Shown here: in pieces, positions 45,841 through 54,477 of the stretch
Layout: each line of letters opens with the position of its first letter
How positions within the stretch are numbered: the first letter of the stretch is position 1
Assembly: GCF_019345525.1 (NCBI RefSeq)
Contig: NZ_JAHKRA010000001.1
Coordinates: 310,001-374,000, forward strand
DNA length: 64,000 nt
Source of the DNA: Flavobacterium sp. NKUCC04_CG
Lineage (GTDB): Bacteria > Bacteroidota > Bacteroidia > Flavobacteriales > Flavobacteriaceae
Direction: 5' to 3'
Made by a program: the position numbers and the translations under genes
Notes under the pieces: generated by a model
What the model saw: the letters and a program-made list of their open reading frames with translations, nothing else
What the model was told of the DNA's origin: nothing
Databases searched by the model: none

Positions 45841-46665
45841 ATGGCAAATATTACTGCTGCAGATGTAAACAAGCTGAGACAAATTACAGGTGCCGGAATG
45901 ATGGACTGTAAAAAAGCGTTAGTTGAAGCTGACGGAGATTTCGATTTAGCAATTGAAAACTTACGTAAAAAAGGACAAAAAGTTGCTGCAAACAGAGCAG
46001 ATAGAGAATCTACTGAAGGTGCTTCTATCGCTATTGTAAATGCAGATAAAACAGCGGGTGTTGTTATCACTTTAGGTTGTGAAACTGATTTCGTTGGTAA
46101 AAACGAAGGATTTGTAAAGTTGGCTACAGATTTAGCTAACCACGCTTTGGCTTTCCATACAAAAGAAGACTTTTTGGCTTCTGACTTTGGTGGAATGACT
46201 GTTGCTGACAAATTGATCGAGCAAACAGGAGTTATCGGAGAAAAAATTGAAATTACTGTATTCGAAAGATTAGAAGGTACTTTCGTTGGATCTTACATCC
46301 ACGCTGGAAATAAAATCGCTACTATCGTTTCCCTTTCTGCTAATGTAGAAGGAGCTGAAGAAGCTGCAAGAAACGTAGCTATGCAAGCTGCTGCTATGAA
46401 CCCAATCGCTTTAAACGAAGCTGGTGTTGATCAAGCTATCATTGACAAAGAAATCGAAATTGCAAAAGAGCAATTGAGAGCTGAAGGAAAACCAGAAGCG
46501 ATGTTGGAAAACATTTCTAAAGGAAAAATCCAACGTTTCTACAAAGACAATACTTTAGTTAACCAAGATTATATCAAAGACGGTTCTATGAGCGTTGCTG
46601 CTTATATTAAAACGGTTGATCCTAGTCTTGTTATCACTGGATTCAAAAGAGCTGCTTTAGGATAA
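45841..46665 (+). CDS. tsf: Elongation factor Ts
   Basis: Guanine-nucleotide exchange factor for EF-Tu. The N-terminal UBA-like domain has KLRQITGAGMMDCKKALVEA and the conserved core VITLGCETDFVGKNEGF. Length (274) and the C-terminal GKIQRFYKDNTLVNQDYIKD fit EF-Ts. It follows rpsB as in most bacteria, but a terminator/promoter element separates the two. Confidence 0.98.
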   Translation: MANITAADVNKLRQITGAGMMDCKKALVEADGDFDLAIENLRKKGQKVAANRADRESTEGASIAIVNADKTAGVVITLGCETDFVGKNEGFVKLATDLANHALAFHTKEDFLASDFGGMTVADKLIEQTGVIGEKIEITVFERLEGTFVGSYIHAGNKIATIVSLSANVEGAEEAARNVAMQAAAMNPIALNEAGVDQAIIDKEIEIAKEQLRAEGKPEAMLENISKGKIQRFYKDNTLVNQDYIKDGSMSVAAYIKTVDPSLVITGFKRAALG

Positions 46666-46693
46666 TCCATCCAATAGCATCTATTACTATATT

Positions 46694-46723
46694 AAAGCCC
46701 TTAATCTCGCGATTAAGGGCTTT
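46694..46723 (+). terminator. Terminator after tsf
   Basis: AAAGCCCTTAATC (46694-46706), loop TCGC, GATTAAGGGCTTT (46711-46723) and a following T-run. Confidence 0.93.
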
Positions 46724-46728
46724 TTTTG

Positions 46729-46843
46729 TTCGTCTATTCGTGTATATGCGTGTATACACATCAGTGACCCGAGACTGAAAGCCAAACAAGCGAAGCAATC
46801 TGCAAATCTGCGTATCTGCAAATCCGCCTGTATGCGAATTCAA
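46729..46843. repeat. Spacer with short repeated motifs
   Basis: Contains repeated TCTGC, GCAAATC and GTATATGCG-like words, for example TCTGCAAATCTGCGTATC then TGCAAATCCGCCTG. It shares TTCGTCTAT and, in inverse orientation, ATTTGCAGAT with the spacer at 24075-24108. Probably a degenerate dispersed intergenic repeat. Confidence 0.4.
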
Positions 46844-46853
46844 TAAAAAAGTC

Positions 46854-46861
46854 TATTTTTG
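46854..46861 (+). promoter_or_regulatory. -7 promoter element of the symporter gene
   Basis: TATTTTTG (46854-46861) fits TAnnTTTG, 21 bp before the ATG 46883. It overlaps an in-frame TTG at 46859, arguing against that codon as start. Confidence 0.6.
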
Positions 46862-46882
46862 ACAACTTATAATAACGACTCC

Positions 46883-48064
46883 ATGAAAAACTTAAGCAAA
46901 AACATATTGTTCCAAATTATCATAGCGATTACCTTAGGAATTGTCTTTGGACTTTTTACACCCGAAGCAATTGGTCGTGTTTTCGCAAGTTTTAACGCTG
47001 TTTTTAGCTCGTTTCTATCCTTTACCATCCCGTTGATCATTCTGGGGCTTGTTGTGCCTGCAATTGGCAAATTAGGAAAGGGCGCTGGAGGCCTTTTGAT
47101 TATGACTGTTGCCATAGCTTATGGCTCTACACTCTTCGCTGGATTCACCACCTATTTTGCGAGTATCAACATTTTCCCAGAACTACTCGCTACTCAAACA
47201 CAACAATTAAATGTCGTTGATAAAATTTCAGATTTAGCACCCTATTTCACTATTGAATTCACACCTATTATGGATGTGATGAGCGCTTTAGTACTTGCCT
47301 TTATCATCGGTATAGGCATTTCAAAATTGAACAATTCTACCCTAGAAAATGCTTTTGACGATTTTTTAATCATCATTACTAGCGTAATCAACAAAGTAAT
47401 TATACCCTTACTTCCGGTATTTATCTTTGGAATATTTTTAAACATGTCTTATACCGGACAGGTTTTCTCTATCATACAGGTTTTTGTAAAAATCATCGGA
47501 GTCATTTTTGCCTTGCACATACTGTTGTTATTGATTCAATTTTCTATAGCCGGTATCATCGCTAAAAAAAATCCCTTCAAACTATTAATCACCATGATGC
47601 CTGCATATTTTACGGCATTGGGAACCCAATCATCTGCCGCCACTATTCCCATCACTTTGCAACAAACCCTTAAAAATGGTGTTTCTGAAAAAATAGCTGG
47701 CTTTGTCATCCCTTTAGCTGCAAACATCCATTTGGCAGGAAGTACTTTAAAAATCGTCGCTTGTGCGATTGCTTTAATGCTTTTGCAAGGGCAACCGATT
47801 GAATTTGGCGCTTTTGCTGGGTTTATCTGTATGCTGGGAATCGCTATGGTAGCCGCGCCAGGCGTACCTGGAGGAGCCATTATGGCCGCCATCGGTATCA
47901 TTGCAAAAATGCTCGGCTTTAACGATGAAAGTCAGGCCTTAATGATTTCACTATATATCGCTATGGATAGTTTTGGTACTGCCTGTAATGTTACCGGAGA
48001 TGGTGCCATTGCTGTGGTTGTAGATGCTTTGACGAAGAAAAAATCAATTAACACGGAAATCTAA
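46883..48064 (+). CDS. Dicarboxylate/amino acid:cation symporter (DAACS family)
   Basis: A 393-residue inner-membrane transporter with about eight helices plus two re-entrant loops. The first re-entrant serine-rich motif TALGTQSSAATIP and the later MDSFGTACNVTGDGAIAVVV (ion and substrate binding) identify the GltP/GltT/DctA fold. It probably couples glutamate, aspartate or C4-dicarboxylate uptake to Na+ or H+. The ATG at 46883 is preferred over the TTG inside the promoter. Confidence 0.93.
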   Translation: MKNLSKNILFQIIIAITLGIVFGLFTPEAIGRVFASFNAVFSSFLSFTIPLIILGLVVPAIGKLGKGAGGLLIMTVAIAYGSTLFAGFTTYFASINIFPELLATQTQQLNVVDKISDLAPYFTIEFTPIMDVMSALVLAFIIGIGISKLNNSTLENAFDDFLIIITSVINKVIIPLLPVFIFGIFLNMSYTGQVFSIIQVFVKIIGVIFALHILLLLIQFSIAGIIAKKNPFKLLITMMPAYFTALGTQSSAATIPITLQQTLKNGVSEKIAGFVIPLAANIHLAGSTLKIVACAIALMLLQGQPIEFGAFAGFICMLGIAMVAAPGVPGGAIMAAIGIIAKMLGFNDESQALMISLYIAMDSFGTACNVTGDGAIAVVVDALTKKKSINTEI

Positions 48065-48084
48065 ACCCGCTTTTTTATAAAAAT

Positions 48085-48118
48085 AGTCACTCCCTTTTAG
48101 TAAAAAGGGACACTGACT
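48085..48118. terminator. Hairpin between symporter and secreted-protein genes
   Basis: AGTCA...TGACT and TCCCTTTT...AAAAGGGA form a stem across 48085-48118. On the minus strand it is followed by ATTTTTATAAAAAAG, so it is the better terminator for the leftward gene ending at 48137. Confidence 0.7.
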
Positions 48119-48136
48119 GCTTAACAGATCCTAAAA

Positions 48137-48937
48137 TTAAAATTTTCTATATTTCATTTGCAATTTCGCTCCTAACTGCACTTTTTCAAACATGGTATGA
48201 GTGGTTTGTATCGCTATATTGTTATTCTTCTTGATGTCTATATTTTTAAACACCTTCTTTTTTGTGCTTTTAAATTCATACAGCTCTTCAGCGACAACCT
48301 CCTTTTCGACTAACTTTCCGTTGTATTCATAACATATACTCAACGCCCTTTCCACAAGTTGACTGTCTCTCTTAAAAAAAATGTTGTCGCCCACTTCAAA
48401 CTCATTAAAACTCACTCCGTTATTGACAAACCTAGTCAATACCCGATTTTCTAAATCGACCTCAAAAACAACTTTGTAATTCCAATCGTCATCATATAAA
48501 TAAAAAAACTCATCTACCCTGTGAACCTTGTGTCGGTCTATTGCCTTCAAAAGCAACTTAAAATTACTTTTACTGCTAAACATAAAATAATGGTACTTCA
48601 TCAAACTGACAAAAGGAACCGAATCACTTATATCGTATTCCGCCTCTGCCTCCGATACCAGCAACACCATATTATAAAAGGAGTTCTTTTTAAAAAAACC
48701 TTTGTCCGACTCTAACAAGCGTCCAGCACTATTGTTTTCTGAGCTAAAAGTATCGTATTCATAAAAATTATCGGCATCGTACAACTTATAACTGTTTTTT
48801 AAGATTGCTGTCAATTCCTTCTTGTCTTTCTGACTGTCAACAGAAATAACAATATCATCTAAAACACGACCTTCAGACTCCTCTTGACCATATAAAATAA
48901 TAGGTCCCAAAAATAACCAAAAATAAAAAAATCTCAT
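48137..48937 (-). CDS. Secreted protein of unknown function
   Basis: A 266-residue protein with a signal peptide (FFYFWLFLGPIILYG, cleavage near residue 18). The mature sequence is rich in charged and aromatic residues and predicted beta-strand/helix mixtures (YNMVLLVSEAEAEYD, FYLYDDDWNYKVVFEVDLE) and ends with a basic stretch. It is not recognised as any known family. It follows the lipoprotein gene at 49002-49853 and is preceded by a hairpin and TTTTAAATATGG, so the two genes form a small leftward unit. Confidence 0.7.
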   Translation of the reverse strand: MRFFYFWLFLGPIILYGQEESEGRVLDDIVISVDSQKDKKELTAILKNSYKLYDADNFYEYDTFSSENNSAGRLLESDKGFFKKNSFYNMVLLVSEAEAEYDISDSVPFVSLMKYHYFMFSSKSNFKLLLKAIDRHKVHRVDEFFYLYDDDWNYKVVFEVDLENRVLTRFVNNGVSFNEFEVGDNIFFKRDSQLVERALSICYEYNGKLVEKEVVAEELYEFKSTKKKVFKNIDIKKNNNIAIQTTHTMFEKVQLGAKLQMKYRKF

Positions 48938-48943
48938 ACAACA

Positions 48944-48977
48944 CCATATTTAAAATGAGGCTACTTCAGTAGCCTCA
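48944..48977 (-). promoter_or_regulatory. Hairpin plus TTTTAAATATGG element before the secreted-protein gene
   Basis: Minus strand: TGAGGCTAC-TGAA-GTAGCCTCA (48977-48956), then TTTTAAATATGG (48955-48944), then 6 nt, then ATG 48937. Order and spacing are identical to the element at 43010-43047. It may be an attenuator or a partial terminator between co-transcribed genes. Confidence 0.7.
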
Positions 48978-49001
48978 TCAGTTAATAATTACAAGTCAAA
49001 C

Positions 49002-49853
49002 CTATTCAAATAGTGTTGAATAATATTTATAACCATATCTGTAGGTGGCCATTTCAAACAATAGGACATCTTTAGTCTGTTGCGATAATTGAGCATCTTT
49101 TGACACAGCATGTTCAATCTCAATAGAGTACGCAGCAAACTGGTTCGCGGGAATATCCGCATTAAAAACTCCTTTATAACTATTCGAAATCATTTTAAAA
49201 TGATTAGCCTCTTCCACATTATCAAATTCATACATGGTTTCATAAAATTGATCACTTCCAAGGTTCTCAAATACCTGAAGTCGATTTATAAATCCTAAAA
49301 CAGCTTCTTTCTCAAAAGGAGGATTTAAGCCTAAATTACTTACTTCTGAAAAAGTAATATCATAAACAACTTCATTTAATTTCACCAAGTCAACCGAGGC
49401 TAAACCTTCATCCTTTAACACCTCGTTCACTACCACATAATGGTTAAACCCATAAATATCCAAATGGTTACTCGAATTCGAAACCTCCCGAAGCGACGCT
49501 ACTTTATCAAGTAGTTCATCTCTAAAAGGATATGAATTAGCAGTCTGCAAACTAAACATTTCTGACACTGAAGCGACAGCAGCAGAAACCAAACCTCCAA
49601 CCCAATTAGCATTTTTCGTATTATTGGATAAATAGACTCCCGCTCCAGCAGCATCTTTACCTAACACCCTTTTCCACCATCCCCAAGAACTACTAATTTT
49701 TCCGGATTCGTCGTCAATTCCTTCCATGTACTTTAACGCAATACGCTCGTATGCGTTCTTTCCATCGTCTATTAACACCTCATCGTTTTTATCTGAGCTG
49801 CATCCTACAGCCATAAAAACCAAACTAAAAAATAAAAATAGATTTTTCATCAT
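49002..49853 (-). CDS. Lipoprotein of unknown function with Gly/Ala-rich hydrophobic segment
   Basis: A 283-residue protein with lipobox MAVGC (Cys 18). Around residues 54-95 it has SSWGWWKRVLGKDAAGAG and then NWVGGLVSAAVASVSEMF, an aromatic-plus-small-residue stretch that resembles pore-forming or glycine-zipper peptides; this is only a resemblance. The rest is mixed alpha/beta with no recognised family. It is the first gene of a pair with the downstream secreted protein. Either of two tandem ATGs may be the start. Confidence 0.7.
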   Translation of the reverse strand: MMKNLFLFFSLVFMAVGCSSDKNDEVLIDDGKNAYERIALKYMEGIDDESGKISSSWGWWKRVLGKDAAGAGVYLSNNTKNANWVGGLVSAAVASVSEMFSLQTANSYPFRDELLDKVASLREVSNSSNHLDIYGFNHYVVVNEVLKDEGLASVDLVKLNEVVYDITFSEVSNLGLNPPFEKEAVLGFINRLQVFENLGSDQFYETMYEFDNVEEANHFKMISNSYKGVFNADIPANQFAAYSIEIEHAVSKDAQLSQQTKDVLLFEMATYRYGYKYYSTLFE

Positions 49854-50205
49854 TTCAAAGTTTTTAAAAATTGATAAATTAAAAATAATTTTCTCCTAAT
49901 AAATAAACAAGAAATACAGCGGTTTTAACTGTTTTACAAAAAATACAACCTTTTAATAATCAAGTGATTACTATAGTAATGGAAGTTTTAAAAACAAGTA
50001 TTTAAATATTAAGGTGTCTAAAAAATACAACATATTTATTAAATTTTTAGATACTTTATGACCGAAAAATAAATATAATGATTGTTTTAATAAAAAAACA
50101 CCGCATAACTTGCCTGTACAATTAAAATGACACGGTTAACACTTTTCCTCTAGTCGTTTGAACAACAAGAAAACAAGAATATAATTCAGCCTTACCGGGA
50201 TTTAC
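49854..50205. other. AT-rich intergenic region, no gene recognised
   Basis: A very AT-rich 352-bp spacer. A loose inverted repeat pairs GTGTCTAAAAA (about 50012) with TTTTTAGATAC (about 50044). A minus-strand TATTTTTTG near 49936-49945 may be an imperfect -7 element for the lipoprotein gene. No RNA gene or ORF was seen. Confidence 0.45.
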
Positions 50206-50853
50206 CTAGAAAAGCTTTGTATTCTTAAGTATCTGCATGAATTGCGTTCGCGGAATTTCGCGCGCACCGAGACTGTCTAAATGGTCGTTATAGACCTGAC
50301 AATCGAGAAGTTGGTATTGGTGCAGCTGTAAGTGCTGTACCAATGCGATAAAAGCCACTTTACTGGCATTAGAAACGAGAGAAAACATGCTTTCACCACA
50401 AAAGATATGACCTAAGTCAACTCCATACAACCCACCAACTAATTGGTCGTCTTGCCAAACTTCAACCGATTGGGCCCGGTTTTGTTTGTGTAATTCGCAA
50501 TAGGCTTCAATCATGTCGTCGGTAATCCAAGTGCCGTTTTGACCTTGTCTTTTGACCATTTGACAATGATTAATCACTTGACGAAATTCGCGGTTAAAGC
50601 TTACCTTGAATTCGTTTCGGTTGAGAATGTTACGCATACTTTTAGACACTTTGAGTTCGTCTAAAAACAGCACCATTCGCGGATCAGGTGCCCACCAAGT
50701 AATGGGCTCCCCATCTTCAAACCACGGAAAGATTCCCGATCGGTACGCCAACAACAGGCGTTCGGTTGATAAATCTCCCCCCAAGGCCAAAATTCCCGAC
50801 TCATGAGTTTGTGTGACTTCGGGAAAAAAAAGATTCTTATTAACTACATACAT
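50206..50853 (-). CDS. aat: Leucyl/phenylalanyl-tRNA-protein transferase
   Basis: N-end-rule enzyme that adds Leu or Phe to proteins with N-terminal Lys or Arg, marking them for ClpAP. The signatures GILALGGDLSTERLLLAYR, GIFPWFEDGEPITWWAPDPR and GGLYGVDLGHIFCGESMFS are complete. Start at ATG 50853 (MYVVNKNLFFP); the upstream TTG extension of four residues is not needed. Length is 215. Confidence 0.96.
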   Translation of the reverse strand: MYVVNKNLFFPEVTQTHESGILALGGDLSTERLLLAYRSGIFPWFEDGEPITWWAPDPRMVLFLDELKVSKSMRNILNRNEFKVSFNREFRQVINHCQMVKRQGQNGTWITDDMIEAYCELHKQNRAQSVEVWQDDQLVGGLYGVDLGHIFCGESMFSLVSNASKVAFIALVQHLQLHQYQLLDCQVYNDHLDSLGAREIPRTQFMQILKNTKLF

Positions 50854-50879
50854 CTCAACAAACAACTAGTATAAAAACC

Positions 50880-50906
50880 AGTGGCCATCCTTTTGAGATA
50901 GCCACT
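50880..50906. terminator. Terminator after the DUF3127 gene
   Basis: On the minus strand AGTGGCTATC and GATGGCCACT pair (one G-U), followed by GGTTTTTAT. Lies 8 bp after the DUF3127 stop codon and before aat; the plus-strand side also has a T-run. Confidence 0.8.
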
Positions 50907-50914
50907 TTTTATTT

Positions 50915-51292
50915 TTAGAACGGTAAATCGTCGTGTTCTTCTTCGTTAAATTTCGGAGCCGATTCAAATTGCTCTGAAGGCATAGAAGGAGGTGTTGCCA
51001 TCCCAGCCGGTTGCTCTGCAACAGCCTTTTCAATTCTCCATCCTTGGATTGAGTTGAAATATTTGGTTTCTCCCTGTGGGTTAACCCACTCTCTACCTCT
51101 TAAATTAATCGATACTTTTACGGGTTCTCCTACTTGGAATGCATTTAATAAATCACAACGATCTTGAGTAAACTCAATCATAATATGTTGTGGATATTGT
51201 TCGTCTGTTGTTACTACCAACTCTCTTTTTTTAAAAGACTGACTCACTTGCTGTGGTTGGTTGATTACTTTAATTCTTCCTAAAACTTCCAT
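50915..51292 (-). CDS. DUF3127 protein with SSB-like C-terminal tip
   Basis: A 125-residue protein of the DUF3127 family, small Bacteroidota proteins with an OB-like beta-rich core (about residues 1-88). A Pro/Ser-rich linker (about 90-112) leads to an acidic C-terminus ending HDDLPF. That tip closely resembles the DDxPF tail with which bacterial SSB recruits partner proteins. A single-stranded DNA or SSB-like role is an inference from this layout. It is monocistronic with its own terminator. Confidence 0.85.
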   Translation of the reverse strand: MEVLGRIKVINQPQQVSQSFKKRELVVTTDEQYPQHIMIEFTQDRCDLLNAFQVGEPVKVSINLRGREWVNPQGETKYFNSIQGWRIEKAVAEQPAGMATPPSMPSEQFESAPKFNEEEHDDLPF

Positions 51293-51331
51293 CGTATTAA
51301 ATTTTATCGCGTTATATTGATTTGTGGAAAA

Positions 51332-52207
51332 CTATTTTTGAGCTAAAATGGTTTGCCACGCCAAAGTTACATTATTTTCAATTAAATATTCTTTTGCTTT
51401 TTCCAATTTCTTGTTTTGATCGTCTTCTAGCAATAGCTGTTGCAGTTCCGGATTTTCGGAAACGAAACTTTGCACCTCCTCCATAGTAGGCAATTGCTCC
51501 ACATTTCCGAGTATTCCTAAATCATTACCGCTAAAGATAGGATTTTTTTTAACTGCTTCAGGAATAGCATCCACACCAACACCTAAAGTTGTCAACGGTT
51601 TTTCTACTTCAAACATGCCTGCATTAGCGCGGGTGTACCAGTTTCCACCCATACGGGCTACCAAATCCATCTTATGCTGCTCAATCGCTCCCTGTTCGTT
51701 TAAAACCGCTTCGTTGATGTGCATTTTAACCACTTCGCAAATCACTAGGTTTCCAGCTCCTCCCTGATCGCCCAAACCAATAACTTCCTTGACAATACAT
51801 TCGAATTGCACCGGGCTTTCCGCTACTCTAAACGGCTTTACTATATCCGATTTTAACATCGTAAATCCAGCCTTATCGAATTCATTTACGCCATCTTGAT
51901 ATTCCGTACTGCTCAAAGAAGTCTGTTGTACCATCTCGTAATTCACCACATTAATCACCACCTGCATCGTCGCTTGAACGTTAAACAAAGTGTGTTTTAA
52001 CGTATTATCGCGTACCCGTCTTGAAGGTGAAAAAATCAAAATAGGCGGATTTGCACTAAACATATTAAAAAAGCTAAATGGCGATAGATTGGGATTTCCA
52101 TCGGCATCAATAGTACTTGCTAAAGCAATAGGTCTCGGACCAATTGCCGTTTGCATATACGCTTGCAATTGAACTGTTGTAATATCTTTAGGATCTATGG
52201 TTTTCAT
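51332..52207 (-). CDS. Flavin reductase family protein (FMN-binding)
   Basis: A 291-residue split-barrel flavoprotein. IGPRPIALASTIDADGNPNL and FSFFNMFSANPPILIFSPS are the typical FMN-binding N-terminal motifs, and the SPVQFECIVKEV strand follows. A C-terminal extension (about 215-291) is helical and unassigned. Likely reduces flavin or another small electron acceptor; substrate unknown. Confidence 0.9.
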   Translation of the reverse strand: MKTIDPKDITTVQLQAYMQTAIGPRPIALASTIDADGNPNLSPFSFFNMFSANPPILIFSPSRRVRDNTLKHTLFNVQATMQVVINVVNYEMVQQTSLSSTEYQDGVNEFDKAGFTMLKSDIVKPFRVAESPVQFECIVKEVIGLGDQGGAGNLVICEVVKMHINEAVLNEQGAIEQHKMDLVARMGGNWYTRANAGMFEVEKPLTTLGVGVDAIPEAVKKNPIFSGNDLGILGNVEQLPTMEEVQSFVSENPELQQLLLEDDQNKKLEKAKEYLIENNVTLAWQTILAQK

Positions 52208-52361
52208 GAAAAATGCTTTATTTACTTAAGTTTTATAAAAGGTAAAAATAACAAAAATGATCCATAATCCCATTGATAAGCATAAGTTTTCGTATGCAAT
52301 TAAAAAGTTTACTGAAGGAAGCCGCTAATTTTTTATTACTTTTAAAGTCAAATTGATTTTT

Positions 52362-53507
52362 ATGTTTTTTACAAGCAAAAACAATACTTGGCGCTGGCTT
52401 ATTATCTTAACGGCTTTTGGTACTTTGGTTTTAATACTTTGGAACACCTTTACGTTTTTTCAGACTTTTAAGAACGAAGAGCGCTTGAAAATGGAGATTT
52501 GGGCCACAGCCTCACAAACGCTAAACAAGGCCGACCTAAACGATACCGATTTAGCCTTGCCCTTACAAATTCTAAACACCAACAACACCATTCCGATTAT
52601 ACAAACCACAGACAAGGACAGCATCATTAACATGGTGAATGTGGAAGAACAAATTGCCAGAGACCCTAAAAAAACTGCTGTCTTTTTTAATAAACTCAAG
52701 TCTCAGAATGCGCCCATAGTCATTGAATTCGACAAAACCAAACAGTATTTATATTACGGAAATTCATCCTTACTTACCAAATTAAAATATTATCCAGGTG
52801 CCCTAATCTTGATATTTATATTTTTTACGGCTATGATTTTTAGTTTTTATCGCGCCAGTAAGATGGCCACTCAAAATCGATTATGGGCAGGAATGGCCAA
52901 AGAAACTGCTCATCAAATCGGCACTCCCCTTTCCTCTTTATTAGGCTGGGTAGAGATTATGAGATTGGATGAAGTAAACGAAGAGACCGTAGTTGAAATT
53001 GAAAAAGACGTACACCGCTTGCAAACCATCGCAGAACGATTTTCGAAAATTGGATCCAAACCCGTTTTAGAGCTTTGCGACGTGGTAACAGAAACACAAA
53101 TGGCTTTTGATTACCTGCGTTCTCGAGTTTCCAAACAAATCATGTTCTCTTTTAAAGCTCCTTCGTATGCACTGATGATACCTATGAATTCGATACTGCA
53201 CAGTTGGACTATAGAAAACTTAATCAAAAATGCTATTGATGCCATGAAGGGGAAAGGTGCTATTGACATCATCATTGATGATAACGATAAAGGGATTCGA
53301 ATTCAAATTAAAGATACCGGTAAAGGAATCGCGAAAAATCAATTTAAACGCATTTTTGAACCGGGTTATACCACCAAAAAAAGAGGTTGGGGACTTGGGC
53401 TATCATTAACGAAACGCATAGTAGAAACCTATCATAACGGATCCATCAAGGTAACGCATTCCGAATTGGGTAAAGGCACCACAATTTGCATTGTCTATAA
53501 AAAATAA
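52362..53507 (+). CDS. Membrane sensor histidine kinase
   Basis: A 381-residue sensor with two membrane helices (about 10-32 and 142-162) flanking a small extracytoplasmic domain. The DHp histidine is in AKETAHQIGTPLSSLLGW, followed by the catalytic domain: N box NLIKNAIDAMKG, G1 IKDTGKGI and G2 WGLGLSLTKRIV. There is no fused receiver and no adjacent response regulator. ATG 52362 is preferred to the TTG 9 bp upstream. Confidence 0.92.
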   Translation: MFFTSKNNTWRWLIILTAFGTLVLILWNTFTFFQTFKNEERLKMEIWATASQTLNKADLNDTDLALPLQILNTNNTIPIIQTTDKDSIINMVNVEEQIARDPKKTAVFFNKLKSQNAPIVIEFDKTKQYLYYGNSSLLTKLKYYPGALILIFIFFTAMIFSFYRASKMATQNRLWAGMAKETAHQIGTPLSSLLGWVEIMRLDEVNEETVVEIEKDVHRLQTIAERFSKIGSKPVLELCDVVTETQMAFDYLRSRVSKQIMFSFKAPSYALMIPMNSILHSWTIENLIKNAIDAMKGKGAIDIIIDDNDKGIRIQIKDTGKGIAKNQFKRIFEPGYTTKKRGWGLGLSLTKRIVETYHNGSIKVTHSELGKGTTICIVYKK

Positions 53508-53508
53508 A

Positions 53509-53539
53509 AACCGCAAATAATTCTCAACTATTTGCGGTT
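53509..53539. terminator. Terminator between histidine kinase and HIT genes
   Basis: AACCGCAAATA (53509-53519) pairs with TATTTGCGGTT (53529-53539). The T-rich tract is on the minus strand (TTTTTATTTTTT), so it terminates the leftward greA-HIT operon. Confidence 0.85.
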
Positions 53540-53563
53540 CTATGAAATTGATTTGTTCAATCT

Positions 53564-53953
53564 CTAATTTATATGCTGCTGAATAGCCTTGGCTAAGGCA
53601 TCAAATTCTGTTTCCGATAAAGATGTTTTTTTCACAAAGCGCATATCGTCCATGTCTTGTAATGGAATCAAATGAACATGTACGTGAGGAACTTCTAGTC
53701 CTACTACAGCCATTCCAATACGTTTACAAGGAACGGTAAGCTCTAAAGCTTTGGCTACTTTTCGAGAAAATTTCATCAATTCAAGATAGGCTTCTTCGTC
53801 CATATCAAAAATCTTATTGACTTCTTGTTTGGGAATACAAAGCGTATGTCCTTTTGCATTTGGATTTATATCCAAAAATGCTAAAAAACGATCATCTTCT
53901 GCAACTTTATAAGCCGGTATTTCTCCGTTAATGATTTTGGTGAATATAGACAT
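53564..53953 (-). CDS. HIT-family nucleotide hydrolase/transferase
   Basis: A 129-residue histidine-triad protein: the HVHVHLIPL triad occurs near residue 96 and the N-terminal CxxC zinc pair of Hint-type members is absent. LDINPNAKGHTLCIPKQ is a typical core. It probably hydrolyses AMP-lysine or similar adenylated substrates. It follows greA by 21 bp on the same strand. Confidence 0.94.
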   Translation of the reverse strand: MSIFTKIINGEIPAYKVAEDDRFLAFLDINPNAKGHTLCIPKQEVNKIFDMDEEAYLELMKFSRKVAKALELTVPCKRIGMAVVGLEVPHVHVHLIPLQDMDDMRFVKKTSLSETEFDALAKAIQQHIN

Positions 53954-53974
53954 AGTTCTCTTGAATTTTCTAAA

Positions 53975-54451
53975 TTAATCTCTACTGATTTCTAGTACTT
54001 CAAACTTCATAATTCCATTAGGAACTTGAATCTCAGCAATTTCTCCAACTGTTTTTCCTAATAAACCTCTTCCAATAGGAGAAGTTACGGAAATTTTTCC
54101 AGCTTTCAAATCTGCTTCACTTTCCGCTACTAAAGTATAAGTCATTTCCATACCGTTGAGTTGATTTTTAATCTTTACGGTTGAAAGGACTAAAGCCTTG
54201 CTAACATCTAATTGTGATTCATCAATAAGGCGTGCATTAGCATTGACCTCTTCTAATTTAGAAATTTTAAGTTCTAACAAACCTTGCGCTTCCTTAGCTG
54301 CATCATACTCTGCATTCTCCGATAAATCTCCTTTGTCTCTGGCATCCGCAATTGCTTGCGACGCTTTTGGACGCTCCACACTCTTTAACTGCTCAATCTC
54401 ATCTCTTAGTTTTTTCAAACCCTCAGCAGTATAATACGAAATTTTACTCAT
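53975..54451 (-). CDS. greA: GreA, transcript cleavage factor
   Basis: Rescues backtracked RNA polymerase. The N-terminal coiled coil (about residues 1-75) carries the acidic tip near DARDKGDLSENAEYDAAKEAQ, where D and E residues reach the active site. The C-terminal FKBP-like domain has ISVTSPIGRGLLGKTVGE. Length is 158. Its leader holds a terminator-like hairpin that may attenuate it. Confidence 0.97.
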   Translation of the reverse strand: MSKISYYTAEGLKKLRDEIEQLKSVERPKASQAIADARDKGDLSENAEYDAAKEAQGLLELKISKLEEVNANARLIDESQLDVSKALVLSTVKIKNQLNGMEMTYTLVAESEADLKAGKISVTSPIGRGLLGKTVGEIAEIQVPNGIMKFEVLEISRD

Positions 54452-54477
54452 AATTTACATGGTTTATAAAATAGAAA

